A stretch of 25,654 bases of DNA from CANKHA01 sp035699705 (GTDB lineage: Bacteria > Pseudomonadota > Alphaproteobacteria > Rhizobiales > Xanthobacteraceae): the NCBI GenBank assembly GCA_035699705.1, contig DASSPI010000076.1:1-25654 (forward strand), read 5' to 3'. The notes under the pieces are model-generated. The model saw nothing but the letters and a program-made list of their open reading frames with translations. It did not search any database and was not told where the DNA came from. Both the position numbers and the translations under genes were made by a program. Shown here piece by piece: positions 1-8,780 of the stretch (the stretch's first letter is position 1; each line of letters starts with the position of its first letter).

Positions 1-692
1 GCCTGCCAGCGGCTTTTCGACATCATCGCGTAGGCGCGCAAGCGGCCGGCACGCACATGCGGCAGGCTGTTGGCGGCGAGATCGCACATGAAATCGACCT
101 GACCGCCAACCAGATCCTGCAGCGCCGGCGCGCCGCCGCGATAGGGAATGAAGGCGAATTGCGTGCCGCTGACATTTTGCAGATGCAGGCCGCAAAGATG
201 CGAGCCGCCGCCCGGGCCGGTCGTTGCCGCCGAGGCTTTGCCGGGATTGGCCTTCAGCCAGGCGACGAATTCCTTCATGTCCTTCGCCGGAACGGCGGGC
301 TTCGAGACGAGCCAGAACGGCGCATCGGCCACGAAGGCGACCGGCTCCATTTCCTTGAGCAGATCGTTGGGAAGCGAGAAGACGAGCGGACGCAGCACGT
401 AAGGCGCCCAGCCGCCAACGCCAAGCGTGTAGCCGTCGGGATCGGCGCGGATGACCTTGATCAGTCCGCGGTCGGCTCCGGGGATGTTCTCGACGATCAC
501 CGGCTGTCCGAGCACCGGGCGCATATTTTCGGCGAGCAGCCGCGCCAGCACGTCAAAAGCGCCGCCTGCCGGCAATGGCACAACCAGCGTAATCGGCCGC
601 GAAGGAAAATCCTGCGCGCTGGCAATCGGCGACATCAGCGCGACCGCGGCAGCCGCGGCCAGATGGAGAAAATTTCGGCGGATAAGTTTCAT
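1..692 (-). CDS. Bug/TctC-family tripartite tricarboxylate transporter substrate-binding protein, partial (C-terminus off window)
   Basis: Reading leftwards from the ATG at 692 gives 230 residues open to the window edge. The N-terminus carries a twin-arginine motif (IRRNFLHLAAAA) followed by a hydrophobic stretch and an ASA-Q cleavage site near residue 26, so the protein is probably exported, possibly by Tat. The mature part begins FPSRPITLVVPLPAGGAFDVLAR in pattern, which is the signature of Bug (TctC) solute receptors, and continues with the usual IVENIPGA and ATTGPGGGSH segments. Bug receptors bind small carboxylates or aromatic compounds in the periplasm and normally deliver them to a TctAB permease; no permease is visible here. 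The gene lies 103 nt downstream of a CinA gene on the same strand. Family assignment is firm, ligand unknown. Confidence 0.9.
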   Translation of the reverse strand, partial: MKLIRRNFLHLAAAAAVALMSPIASAQDFPSRPITLVVPLPAGGAFDVLARLLAENMRPVLGQPVIVENIPGADRGLIKVIRADPDGYTLGVGGWAPYVLRPLVFSLPNDLLKEMEPVAFVADAPFWLVSKPAVPAKDMKEFVAWLKANPGKASAATTGPGGGSHLCGLHLQNVSGTQFAFIPYRGGAPALQDLVGGQVDFMCDLAANSLPHVRAGRLRAYAMMSKSRWQ

Positions 693-795
693 GTTGCCGA
701 ACCGGATGCGAGCGAGTGCCAACCTCACGTCAGCTTACATCAGTTGCGTAAATGTGGAGAAGATCGCGCGCGACTTTTTGGCCCCTCGATCCCCA

Positions 796-1341
796 TTATT
801 CGGCTGCGCGAACGCGTTCCTGACCGCCGGTCGCGCAGCGCTCCAGCAGATCGAGCGCCGCCATCACCGTTTGATAAAGCACCTTGCCGCGGCCGATATC
901 ACCGAAGCGGTGCTCCTTATGCACCGTGGAGCCGGCCCGCCGCGCGGCGGCGATATAAATCAGCCCGACCGGATTGCCGTCTTCGTCCGACTCCGGCCCG
1001 GCCACGCCGGTGATGGAAACGGAAAGATCGGCGATGGAACGCGCCAGCGCCCCTTCCGCCATGGCGCGGGCGACTGCTTCGCTGACCGCGCTTTCGCGAT
1101 CGAGCACGGCTCGAGGGATGCCGAGCGCAATGGACTTCTGGTCCTTGGTGTAAGTGACGAAGCCGCCTTGCAGCTGCTTGCCAGCGCCCGGCGCTTCCGC
1201 CAGCACGGCAGCCAGCAGGCCGCCGGTGCAGGATTCCGCCGTGACGATGGTGCAGCGGCATTCCGTCGCCAATTTGACGACCTCGGCCGCACGCTTGATG
1301 AGCGCGGCGTCGATACGCGGGAATTCGATTTTTTCCTGCAT
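796..1341 (-). CDS. CinA/PncC-family nicotinamide-nucleotide amidohydrolase, paralogue 1
   Basis: This 181-residue protein has only the C-terminal CinA domain. Members deamidate nicotinamide mononucleotide to nicotinate mononucleotide in pyridine-nucleotide salvage. The diagnostic pieces are AESCTGGLLAA with the nucleophilic serine, GFVTYTKDQK with the tyrosine and the lysine expected of the catalytic dyad, SITGVAGP, and NPVGLIYIA. I chose the ATG at 1341 (MQEKIEFP) because the twelve residues upstream are proline-rich and lie outside the conserved domain. A second gene of the same family lies about 1.8 kb away next to ispDF, and that one has the context usual in alphaproteobacteria. This copy therefore looks like the extra paralogue. 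It is divergent from the small membrane-protein gene at 1451. NMN deamidase activity is inferred from family membership. Confidence 0.88.
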   Translation of the reverse strand: MQEKIEFPRIDAALIKRAAEVVKLATECRCTIVTAESCTGGLLAAVLAEAPGAGKQLQGGFVTYTKDQKSIALGIPRAVLDRESAVSEAVARAMAEGALARSIADLSVSITGVAGPESDEDGNPVGLIYIAAARRAGSTVHKEHRFGDIGRGKVLYQTVMAALDLLERCATGGQERVRAAE

Positions 1342-1450
1342 CAGCGGCTGAATTGTTGGTGGAGGGCAACGCGGCAAACGTGCAGGCGTTCCTTGATAAA
1401 AGGTATCGGAGGCCTACAGTCACGCCCGCGCCTCAACAAAAGGAATGCCG

Positions 1451-1693
1451 ATGGGCATTTTCGCCTGGATCGTGGTGGGTCTGATCGCCGGCTGGCTGGC
1501 CGCCAAGATCACCGATGCGCCGCAAGGTTTGCTTCGTAACCTTGCTGTTGGCCTGGTCGGCGCGATCCTGGGCGGCTTCATGTTCGACCGGCTCGGTATC
1601 CAGCTCATGCCGAGCTTTTTCGGCGGGCTCCTCACCGCCACCATCGGAGCCATCGTTTTTCTGCTGATCTGGCAGGCGATCCGGCGGGCCTGA
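1451..1693 (+). CDS. GlsB/YeaQ/YmgE-family stress-response membrane protein
   Basis: An 80-residue, very hydrophobic protein with three predicted membrane segments at about residues 3-20, 28-47 and 55-74, separated by glycine-rich turns (GLIAGWLAAKI, GLVGAILGGF, GGLLTATIGAIVFLLIW). This is the layout of the GlsB/YeaQ/YmgE family, often labelled transglycosylase-associated proteins, which are small inner-membrane proteins linked to envelope or general stress. No enzymatic residue is evident. The ATG at 1451 is preferred over the one at 1445 because AAAGGA ends 6 nt before it, while the upstream ATG touches that ribosome-binding site. The gene is followed after 68 nt by lipA, with a possible separate promoter in between. 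The molecular role is unknown. Confidence 0.85.
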   Translation: MGIFAWIVVGLIAGWLAAKITDAPQGLLRNLAVGLVGAILGGFMFDRLGIQLMPSFFGGLLTATIGAIVFLLIWQAIRRA

Positions 1694-1709
1694 AGCGGCG
1701 GCTGCCGGC

Positions 1710-1738
1710 TTGCGGTCGAGCCCTGGAATCCGTAGTTA
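1710..1738 (+). promoter_or_regulatory. possible sigma-70-type promoter of lipA
   Basis: TTGCGG at 1710-1715 and TAGTTA at 1733-1738 are separated by 17 bases and lie just upstream of the lipA ribosome-binding site. The -10 match is weak. This is a pattern call only. Confidence 0.25.
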
Positions 1739-1761
1739 GATAAGCACTTAACGGAGATTCC

Positions 1762-2712
1762 ATGGTCGTCCTCCTCGATACAGTGACGGGCCGGCCGCGC
1801 CACCCGGAAAAGGCGCATCGGCCCGATACGCCCGTGCTGAAAAAGCCGGACTGGATCCGCGTCAAGGCGCCGATCTCCCGCGGCTATGAAGAGACGCGGC
1901 GCATCATGCGCGACAATGGCCTTGTCACCGTGTGCGAGGAAGCCGGCTGCCCAAATATCGGCGAGTGCTGGGACAAAAAGCACGCCACCTTCATGATCAT
2001 GGGCGACACCTGCACGCGCGCCTGCTCTTTCTGCAACGTGCGCACCGGACTGCCGGGACCGCTCGATCCGGCCGAGCCGGAGAAGGTGGCGGAGGCGACC
2101 GCCAAGCTGGGGCTGGCGCATATCGTCGTCACCTCGGTCGATCGCGACGACCTCGCAGACGGCGGGGCAGGACATTTCGCGCAGACCATCCGGGCGATCC
2201 GCGCGCATTGCCCGCACACGACAATCGAGGTGCTGACGCCGGATTTCCTGCGCAAGGACGGCGCCCTGGAACTGGTGATCGAGGCGCGGCCCGACGTGTT
2301 CAATCATAATCTCGAAACGGTGCCGTCGAAATACGTCACCGTGCGGCCGGGCGCGCGCTATTTTGCCTCCTTGCGCCTGCTGCAGCGGGCCAAGGAACTG
2401 GATCCGGCGATCTTCACCAAGTCGGGCATCATGGTCGGCCTGGGCGAAGAGCGGAACGAAATCTTGCAGGTGATGGACGATCTGCGCGCGGCGAATGTCG
2501 ATTTTCTCACCGTCGGCCAGTATCTGCAGCCGACGCGCAAGCACCACGAGGTGGTGCGCTTTGTGCCGCCGGAAGAATTCGAGGCGTTGAAGACAGTCGC
2601 CTATGCAAAAGGTTTCCTGATGGTATCGGCATCGCCGCTCACCCGCTCCTCGCACCACGCCGGGGAAGATTTCGCGCGGCTCAAAGCCGCGCGCGAATCC
2701 AGCCGGCGCTAA
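1762..2712 (+). CDS. lipA: lipoyl synthase
   Basis: A 316-residue cytoplasmic radical-SAM enzyme that inserts two sulfurs into protein-bound octanoyl groups to form the lipoyl cofactor of 2-oxoacid dehydrogenases and the glycine-cleavage H protein. Both [4Fe-4S] motifs are intact: the auxiliary cluster CX4CX5C at C58, C63 and C69 (CEEAGCPNIGEC) and the radical-SAM CX3CX2C at C84, C88 and C91 (CTRACSFC). The C-terminal RSS motif, which supplies the serine ligand to the auxiliary cluster, is present in SPLTRSSHHAGE. Length is normal for the family. GGAG at 1753-1756 lies 5 nt before the ATG. The next gene starts 5 nt after the stop, so lipA and the Coq10/RatA gene are almost certainly co-transcribed, an arrangement common in alphaproteobacteria. 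Confidence 0.98.
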   Translation: MVVLLDTVTGRPRHPEKAHRPDTPVLKKPDWIRVKAPISRGYEETRRIMRDNGLVTVCEEAGCPNIGECWDKKHATFMIMGDTCTRACSFCNVRTGLPGPLDPAEPEKVAEATAKLGLAHIVVTSVDRDDLADGGAGHFAQTIRAIRAHCPHTTIEVLTPDFLRKDGALELVIEARPDVFNHNLETVPSKYVTVRPGARYFASLRLLQRAKELDPAIFTKSGIMVGLGEERNEILQVMDDLRAANVDFLTVGQYLQPTRKHHEVVRFVPPEEFEALKTVAYAKGFLMVSASPLTRSSHHAGEDFARLKAARESSRR

Positions 2713-2717
2713 GGGGC

Positions 2718-3179
2718 ATGCCGCAATTCTCCACCAAGCGCCGCGTGCGCCATGCCGCCGCGGAAATGTTCGACCTCGTAGCGGACGTCGATCGCTATCC
2801 GGAATTCGTGCCGCTGTGCCGCGCCCTCAAGGTGAAAAGCCGCACCAAAAAGGAAGATGGCATCGAGGTTGTGGTGGTGGACATGACCGTCGCCTACAAG
2901 CTGGTACGCGAAACCTTCACCACCCGCGTCACGCTCGACAAGCCGAAGCTGCAGATCCTGGTCGAATATCTCAGCGGGCCGTTCAGCCATCTGCAAAACC
3001 GCTGGAGCTTTCGTCCGGTGGATGATCGCAGCTGCGAGGTGGAATTCTTCATCGCTTATGAATTCCGCAGCCGGGTGCTGGCCGCGCTGATGGGCGCCAT
3101 GTTCGACGCGGCGTTCCGCCGTTTCGCGGACGCGTTCGAAAAACGCGCCGACCAGATTTACGGCAGGCCGACCGCCTAA
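2718..3179 (+). CDS. Coq10/RatA-family SRPBCC (START-like) protein
   Basis: A 153-residue single-domain protein of the polyketide-cyclase/START superfamily. It opens with a short beta strand and the helix motif AAEMFDLVADVDRYPEFVPLC, continues through alternating strands, and ends with the long C-terminal helix (FDAAFRRFADAFEKRADQIYG) that closes the lipid-binding pocket. Relatives include mitochondrial Coq10, which binds ubiquinone and supports respiration, and bacterial RatA/YfjG. Many bacterial members carry a RatA toxin label, but no antitoxin-like partner is present, so a quinone-related role is more plausible. AAGGGG directly upstream serves as ribosome-binding site and overlaps the end of lipA. 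Its TAA overlaps the TAG of the opposing CinA gene by 4 nt, leaving no room for a terminator. Confidence 0.92.
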   Translation: MPQFSTKRRVRHAAAEMFDLVADVDRYPEFVPLCRALKVKSRTKKEDGIEVVVVDMTVAYKLVRETFTTRVTLDKPKLQILVEYLSGPFSHLQNRWSFRPVDDRSCEVEFFIAYEFRSRVLAALMGAMFDAAFRRFADAFEKRADQIYGRPTA

Positions 3180-3685
3180 TTGGTGAAGTCCTCGCCGTCG
3201 GCCAGCTCTGTGAGCATCGCCAGAGCCCGCAGCACCGAAGCGCGGCGCACCTGCGCCCGCCCGATCGCTCCATAGCGGTGCTCGTGATGGACGAGCTTGC
3301 CGCTGCGCGAGGCCGCGACGGCGAAATGCACCAGCCCCACCGGCTTTTCCGGCGCGCCGCCGTCCGGCCCGGCGATCCCGGTGATGGCAGCCGAAAGCGT
3401 CACCGGCGCATTCGCCAGCACGCCCTTGGCCATGGCCTCCGCGGTCTCGCGGCTGACCGCGCCGTAACGCTCGATCGTGGCCAACGCGACCCCGATCTGC
3501 TGCTTGGCCTCGTTGCTGTAAGTGACAAAGCCGCGGTCGAGCACGCGCGACGATCCGGGGATGTCCGTCAGTGCCGCGGCCAGCAATCCTCCGGTGCAGG
3601 ATTCCGCCAGCCCGAGCGTGAGCTTCTTGCGCGCGCAAAGATCGAGCAACGCCTGCGCCGCCTCCATCATTTCCCGATCGGGCAT
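3176..3685 (-). CDS. CinA/PncC-family nicotinamide-nucleotide amidohydrolase, paralogue 2
   Basis: A 169-residue stand-alone CinA C-terminal domain. AESCTGGLLAA carries the catalytic serine and GFVTYSNEAK the tyrosine and lysine; AITGIAGPDGG and KPVGLVHFAV complete the fold. The predicted reaction is nicotinamide mononucleotide deamidation. The ATG at 3685 shares one base with the TGA of ispDF (TGATG), so translation is coupled; the reading frame stays open further upstream inside ispDF, but that part is only a shadow. This ispDF-cinA pairing is the usual one in rhizobia, so I take this as the ancestral copy and the gene at 796-1341 as its paralogue. Its stop overlaps the stop of the convergent Coq10/RatA gene. 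Confidence 0.92.
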   Translation of the reverse strand: MPDREMMEAAQALLDLCARKKLTLGLAESCTGGLLAAALTDIPGSSRVLDRGFVTYSNEAKQQIGVALATIERYGAVSRETAEAMAKGVLANAPVTLSAAITGIAGPDGGAPEKPVGLVHFAVAASRSGKLVHHEHRYGAIGRAQVRRASVLRALAMLTELADGEDFTN

Positions 3686-4857
3686 CAGCCGCTCCAGGGC
3701 AGGCGGACGGTCGCCGTCGCCAGCGCGGCGATGCCTTCGCCGCGGCCGATGAATCCGAGCTTTTCGCTGGTGGTCGCCTTCACCGCCACGCGATCGAGCG
3801 AAATGCCGGCGATGGCGGCGATGCGTGCGCGGATGGCGTCGCGGTACGGCCCGATGCGCGGCGCCTCGCAGATCACGGTGACATCGAGATGCGCGATCAT
3901 GCCGCCGCGCGCCTGCACGCGTTCTGCCGCGAAGCGCAGAAACTTCTCCGAGGCCGCGCCGCGCCATTGCGGATCGCTCGGCGGAAAATGCTCGCCGATG
4001 TCGCCTTCGGCCAGCGCGCCCAGGATGGCATCGACCAGCGCATGCAGCGCCGCGTCTGCGTCGGAATGGCCGGAAAGTCCGCGCGCGTGCGGGATCTTGA
4101 CGCTGCCGAGCATGACGTGGTCGCCGTCGGAAAAGGCATGCACGTCATAGCCCGTGCCCATCCGCATGTCCGACAGCATCGCAAGCCGCTCATTTTCCGC
4201 GCGCGCAAAATCGTCCGTCGTGGTCAGCTTCACGTTGCCGGCTTCTCCCGCAAATACACTGACCGGATGACCGGCCCACTCCATCAGTGCGGCATCGTCG
4301 GAGAAATCATTGCGGCCGGCTGCCGCGGCGTCGCGATGCGCCGCCAGCAGCGCGCTGAATTTAAAGGCCTGCGGTGTCTGAATTGCGCGCAGCGCTGAGC
4401 GGTCGAGCGTTTGCGTTACGCGTTCATGCGCGTCCACCGCTTTGACCGTATCGCTTAACGCGATACCCGGCACGGCGGCACTGAGTTTCGCTGCCGCCAC
4501 CGCGCGGCCGATCAGAGCCGCCGATGCAAAGGGGCGGGCCGCGTCATGCACCAGCACGATCTCGGGTTGATGGGCCCCCAGCGCTTCCAGGCCGGCCCGC
4601 ACGGAGGACTGCCGTGTGGCGCCGCCGAAGACCGGCGGCAGCACATCGAGTCCACCCGCGGCTGCTTGGTAAAGCGGCGCATCGTCCGCATGGATTACCG
4701 GCTGCACCAGACGGATCTGCTGGTTGGCGGAGAACAGGCTGAGGCTAAGGCGGATCATCGGCTGACCGGCCAGCGGCCGATAGGCCTTGGGTATATCGCC
4801 GCCGGCCCGGCTTCCGCGCCCGGCCGCTACGATCACCGCTGCAATTCCGCCTGCCAT
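3685..4857 (-). CDS. ispDF: bifunctional IspD/IspF, MEP isoprenoid pathway
   Basis: A 390-residue fusion catalysing two non-consecutive steps of the MEP pathway. Residues about 1-225 are IspD, MEP cytidylyltransferase, with the nucleotide-binding loop AAGRGSRAG, VLVHDAARPF, and TPQAFKF. Residues about 232-390 are IspF, MECDP synthase, beginning GTGYDVHAF with metal ligands D and H, then LSGHSDADAALHALVDAILGA, HFPPSDPQWRGA and the C-terminal KATTSEKLGFIGRGEGIAA. Such fusions are common in alphaproteobacteria and some epsilonproteobacteria. The gene is transcribed divergently from dusB across a 160-nt region and overlaps the cinA start. The ATG at 4857 begins the domain directly; no strong Shine-Dalgarno sequence is seen. 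Confidence 0.97.
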   Translation of the reverse strand: MAGGIAAVIVAAGRGSRAGGDIPKAYRPLAGQPMIRLSLSLFSANQQIRLVQPVIHADDAPLYQAAAGGLDVLPPVFGGATRQSSVRAGLEALGAHQPEIVLVHDAARPFASAALIGRAVAAAKLSAAVPGIALSDTVKAVDAHERVTQTLDRSALRAIQTPQAFKFSALLAAHRDAAAAGRNDFSDDAALMEWAGHPVSVFAGEAGNVKLTTTDDFARAENERLAMLSDMRMGTGYDVHAFSDGDHVMLGSVKIPHARGLSGHSDADAALHALVDAILGALAEGDIGEHFPPSDPQWRGAASEKFLRFAAERVQARGGMIAHLDVTVICEAPRIGPYRDAIRARIAAIAGISLDRVAVKATTSEKLGFIGRGEGIAALATATVRLPWSG

Positions 4858-4931
4858 CGATAAAGCCAGGATTCCACGCCCAATTGCTTCCAGTTTAAGG
4901 ACTTTCAGGCTCCCCCGCCGCTGTTAAATAT

Positions 4932-4946
4932 TGTTGCACTGCAACA
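4932..4946. promoter_or_regulatory. 15-bp perfect palindrome, candidate operator
   Basis: TGTTGCA-C-TGCAACA is a perfect 7+1+7 inverted repeat in the divergent ispDF/dusB intergenic region, ending 2 nt upstream of a possible -35 box of dusB. Position and symmetry suit a dimeric repressor or activator site. It does not match the NtrC consensus. The binding protein is unknown. Confidence 0.4.
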
Positions 4947-4947
4947 C

Positions 4948-4975
4948 TTGCGCAGGCTGGTAAATTGGCTAAACT
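4948..4975 (+). promoter_or_regulatory. possible sigma-70-type promoter of dusB-ntrBC
   Basis: TTGCGC at 4948-4953 and TAAACT at 4970-4975 are 16 bases apart, about 40 nt upstream of the dusB start. Just upstream, CAA-CAC-TTG (4942-4950) also resembles the short CAA-N2-5-TTG motif reported for alphaproteobacterial NtrX. All of these are pattern matches only. Confidence 0.3.
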
Positions 4976-5017
4976 CTATGCATCCTGAGATTTCGCCTAA
5001 ATGTTGAGCAGGGCTGG

Positions 5018-6051
<1,034 letters not shown>

Positions 6052-6055
<4 letters not shown>

Positions 6056-7305
6056 GCCTCGACCTGACACCCTCCTTTCCGTCGGTCACCGCGGACGCCG
6101 TGCTCAATGCATTGCCGCATCCGGTGATCATGGTTGCAGCCGACGGCAAGATCGCAGACGCCAATGTGGCGGCTGAGAATTTTTTCGATGTTTCCGTCCC
6201 GTTGCTGCGGCGGCATTTTTTGCGGGACCTGGTGCCTTTCGGCAGCCCGCTGCTGACCTTGGTCGATCAGGTGCGCGCCAGCTCCGCCGCGGTCAACGAA
6301 TACAAGGTGGATCTCGGCACGCCGCGCAATCCCGGCGACCGCCTCGTCGATCTTCATGTCGCGCCGATGCCGGAACGCCCGGATACCGTGGTGGTGATGC
6401 TGCAGGAGCGCACTATCGCCGACAAGATGGACCGCCAGCTCACGCATCGCGGGGCCGCGCGTTCGGTCAGCGCCATGGCTGCCATGCTGGCGCACGAGAT
6501 CAAGAATCCGCTTTCGGGTATTCGCGGCGCGGCGCAGCTGCTGGAACAATCCGCCAGCGACGACGACCGCACGCTGACCCGGCTGATTTGCGACGAGGCC
6601 GACCGCATCGTGAAGCTGGTCGGGCGCTTGGAGGTGTTCACCGACCAGCGCCCGGTCGAGCGCGAGCCGGTCAATATCCATGCCGTGCTGGAGCATGTGA
6701 AGCGCCTTGCCCAGTCCGGTTTCGCGCGCCACATCAGATTCGTCGAGGAATACGATCCCTCGCTGCCGCCGGTCTATGCCAACCGTGACCAGCTCGTTCA
6801 GGTGTTTCTCAACCTGGTGAAGAACGCAGCGGAATCGGTCGGCAGCTCCGACAACGGCGAAATCCAGCTCACCACCGCCTTCCGGCCCGGCGTTCGGCTC
6901 TCGCTGCCGGGAAGCAAGACGCGCGTCTCCCTGCCGATGGAATTCTGCGTGCGCGACAACGGTCCGGGCGTGCCGGAAGAGTTGTTGCCGCATTTGTTCG
7001 ATCCCTTCGTGACCACCAAGCCTACCGGTTCTGGCCTGGGACTTGCATTGGTTGCGAAGATCGTCGGCGATCACGGCGGCATCGTCGAATGCGAATCGCA
7101 GGCGCGCCGTACGAATTTTCGCGTCCTGTTCCCGATCTATGCAGGGGAGGGCGCTGCACCTGAGGACATGGACGATACCGCCGTGGCGGAAGCAAAGAAT
7201 TCAGGTAACGGCGCGGGAGACCGGGAACCGGCAGCCGTCACTGACGTCGCGGATGCTTTGTTGCGGCCGCGGCAACGCACGATGAAAACTGGAAGAGGCC
7301 AATGA
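6052..7305 (+). CDS. ntrB: nitrogen regulation sensor histidine kinase NtrB
   Basis: A 417-residue soluble kinase/phosphatase that phosphorylates NtrC under nitrogen limitation and is controlled by PII proteins. Order of domains: PAS at about 12-125, dimerisation/HisKA with the H-box AHEIKNPLSG and phospho-accepting H148, then HATPase_c with N258 in NLVKNAAES, DNGPGV at 302-307 and GSGLGLAL at 327-334. No membrane segment is present, as expected for NtrB. The domain ends near residue 363; about 50 further residues form a low-complexity tail rich in Ala, Asp, Glu and Gly that ends in a basic stretch, with no recognisable fold. The start overlaps dusB and the stop overlaps ntrC (ATGA at both junctions), so the three genes form one transcript. 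Confidence 0.97.
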
Positions 7306-8744
7306 ACTCCGGAAGCATCCTCGTCGCCGACGACGACTCCGCGATCCGCACCGTTCTCAACCAGGCGCTTTCGCGCGCCGGTTACGAGGTGCGATCGACA
7401 GGCAACGCCGCCACGCTCTGGCGCTGGGTGAGTCAGGGCGACGGCGATCTCGTCATCACCGACGTCGTGATGCCGGATGAGAACGCTTTCGACCTGCTGC
7501 CGCGGATCAAGAAAGCGCGCCCGGACCTGCCGGTGATCGTGATGAGCGCGCAGAACACGTTCATGACGGCGATCCGCGCCTCCGAGCGCGGCGCCTATGA
7601 GTATCTGCCCAAGCCCTTCGACCTGAAGGAGCTGATGGCGATCGTCGGCCGCGCGCTGTCGGAGCCGAAGGAGCGCCCGCCCGCCGCCGACAAATCCGAT
7701 GAATTCGATTCCCTTCCGCTGATCGGGCGCTCGCCGGCGATGCAGGAAATCTACCGCTTGCTCGCGCGGCTGATGCAGACCGATCTGACCGTGATGATCT
7801 CGGGCGAGTCCGGCACCGGCAAGGAACTGGTGGCGCGCGCGCTGCACGACTATGGCAAGAGGCGGAGCGGGCCTTTCGTTGCCATCAACATGGCGGCGAT
7901 CCCGCGCGAGCTGATCGAATCCGAATTGTTTGGCCACGAGAAGGGCGCCTTCACCGGCGCCAATAACCGCAGCTCCGGCCGCTTCGAGCAGGCCGAGGGC
8001 GGCACGCTCTTCCTCGACGAGATCGGCGACATGCCGATGGAAGCGCAGACCCGGCTGCTGCGCGTGTTGCAGCAGGGCGAATATACGACGGTGGGCGGCC
8101 GCACGCCGATCAAGACCGACGTACGCATCATCGCCGCCACCAACAAGGACCTGCGCATTTTGATCCAGCAGGGCCTGTTCCGTGAGGACCTGTTCTTCCG
8201 GCTGAACGTGGTCCCGCTGCGCCTGCCGCCGCTGCGCGAGCGCGCCGAGGACGTGCCGGATCTGATCCGCCATTTCTTCGTGCAGGCCGAAAAGGAAGGC
8301 CTGCCAGCCAAACAGCTCGACCAGGCCGCATTGGAAAGACTCAAGCGCCACCGCTGGCCCGGCAATGTGCGCGAACTGGAAAATCTGGCCCGGCGGCTCG
8401 CGGCGCTCTATCCACAGGAAATAATTTCCGGCGCGGTGATCGAATCGGAACTGGCGCAGCCGGCAATACCGACGGGCCAGAGCGAGCCTGTCACGGACGA
8501 CGGCCTGGCCGCAGCGGTCGAGCGCCATCTCGGCGAATATTTCTCCGGTTTCGCCAATGGGCTGCCGCCGCCCGGCCTCTACCACCGGATCCTGCGCGAG
8601 GTGGAGTATCCGCTGTTATCGGCGGCGCTGGCAGCGACGCGCGGCAACCAGATCCGCGCGGCCGATCTTCTGGGGGTTAATCGCAACACCTTGCGCAAGA
8701 AGATCCGGGACCTGGATATCCAAGTTTACCGTAGCGGCAGCTAA
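7302..8744 (+). CDS. ntrC: nitrogen regulation response regulator NtrC
   Basis: A 480-residue sigma-54-dependent activator. The receiver domain (about 4-118) has the acidic pocket DDD at 10-12, phospho-acceptor D54 in VITDVVMP and K104 in YLPKPF. The AAA+ domain has Walker A GESGTGKE (168-175), the sigma-54-contacting GAFTGA loop (215-220) and Walker B GGTLFLDE (233-240). A Fis-type helix-turn-helix (NQIRAADLLGVNRNTLRKKI) lies at the C-terminus. All key residues are intact, so it should be a full activator of nitrogen-assimilation promoters. It is translationally coupled to ntrB. A 6-bp inverted repeat follows the stop, but without a T-tract. Confidence 0.97.
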   Translation: MNSGSILVADDDSAIRTVLNQALSRAGYEVRSTGNAATLWRWVSQGDGDLVITDVVMPDENAFDLLPRIKKARPDLPVIVMSAQNTFMTAIRASERGAYEYLPKPFDLKELMAIVGRALSEPKERPPAADKSDEFDSLPLIGRSPAMQEIYRLLARLMQTDLTVMISGESGTGKELVARALHDYGKRRSGPFVAINMAAIPRELIESELFGHEKGAFTGANNRSSGRFEQAEGGTLFLDEIGDMPMEAQTRLLRVLQQGEYTTVGGRTPIKTDVRIIAATNKDLRILIQQGLFREDLFFRLNVVPLRLPPLRERAEDVPDLIRHFFVQAEKEGLPAKQLDQAALERLKRHRWPGNVRELENLARRLAALYPQEIISGAVIESELAQPAIPTGQSEPVTDDGLAAAVERHLGEYFSGFANGLPPPGLYHRILREVEYPLLSAALAATRGNQIRAADLLGVNRNTLRKKIRDLDIQVYRSGS

Positions 8745-8747
8745 ACC

Positions 8748-8764
8748 CCGCGGACTCGCCGCGG
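8748..8764 (+). other. short GC-rich hairpin after ntrC
   Basis: CCGCGG-ACTCG-CCGCGG can form a 6-bp stem 3 nt after the ntrC stop. There is no following U-run, so it is not a convincing intrinsic terminator. It may mark the 3' end of the dusB-ntrBC message or be incidental. Confidence 0.3.
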
Positions 8765-8780
8765 AAATGTCGTAATCCGG

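Noticed and set aside
700..725. Sigma-54-like promoter (minus strand, TTGGCAC...CGCAT) before the edge Bug gene
   Set aside because: The GG to GC spacing is 9 rather than the required 10, so it should not work as a sigma-54 promoter.
451..1539. 362-codon plus-strand frame across the Bug and CinA genes
   Set aside because: It crosses two convincing minus-strand genes and the start of the GlsB gene; composition is typical of a shadow frame.
1420..2658. 412-codon open frame antisense to lipA
   Set aside because: The opposite strand encodes a complete lipoyl synthase with all cysteines; this frame shows no conserved motif.
2718..3179. RatA toxin of a type II toxin-antitoxin system
   Set aside because: No antitoxin gene is adjacent and the lipA neighbour points to the Coq10-like housekeeping branch; the toxin label is a naming habit for this family.
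4931..4953. NtrC binding site upstream of dusB
   Set aside because: The palindrome there lacks the TGCACC and GGTGCA half-sites; only a TGCAC fragment matches.
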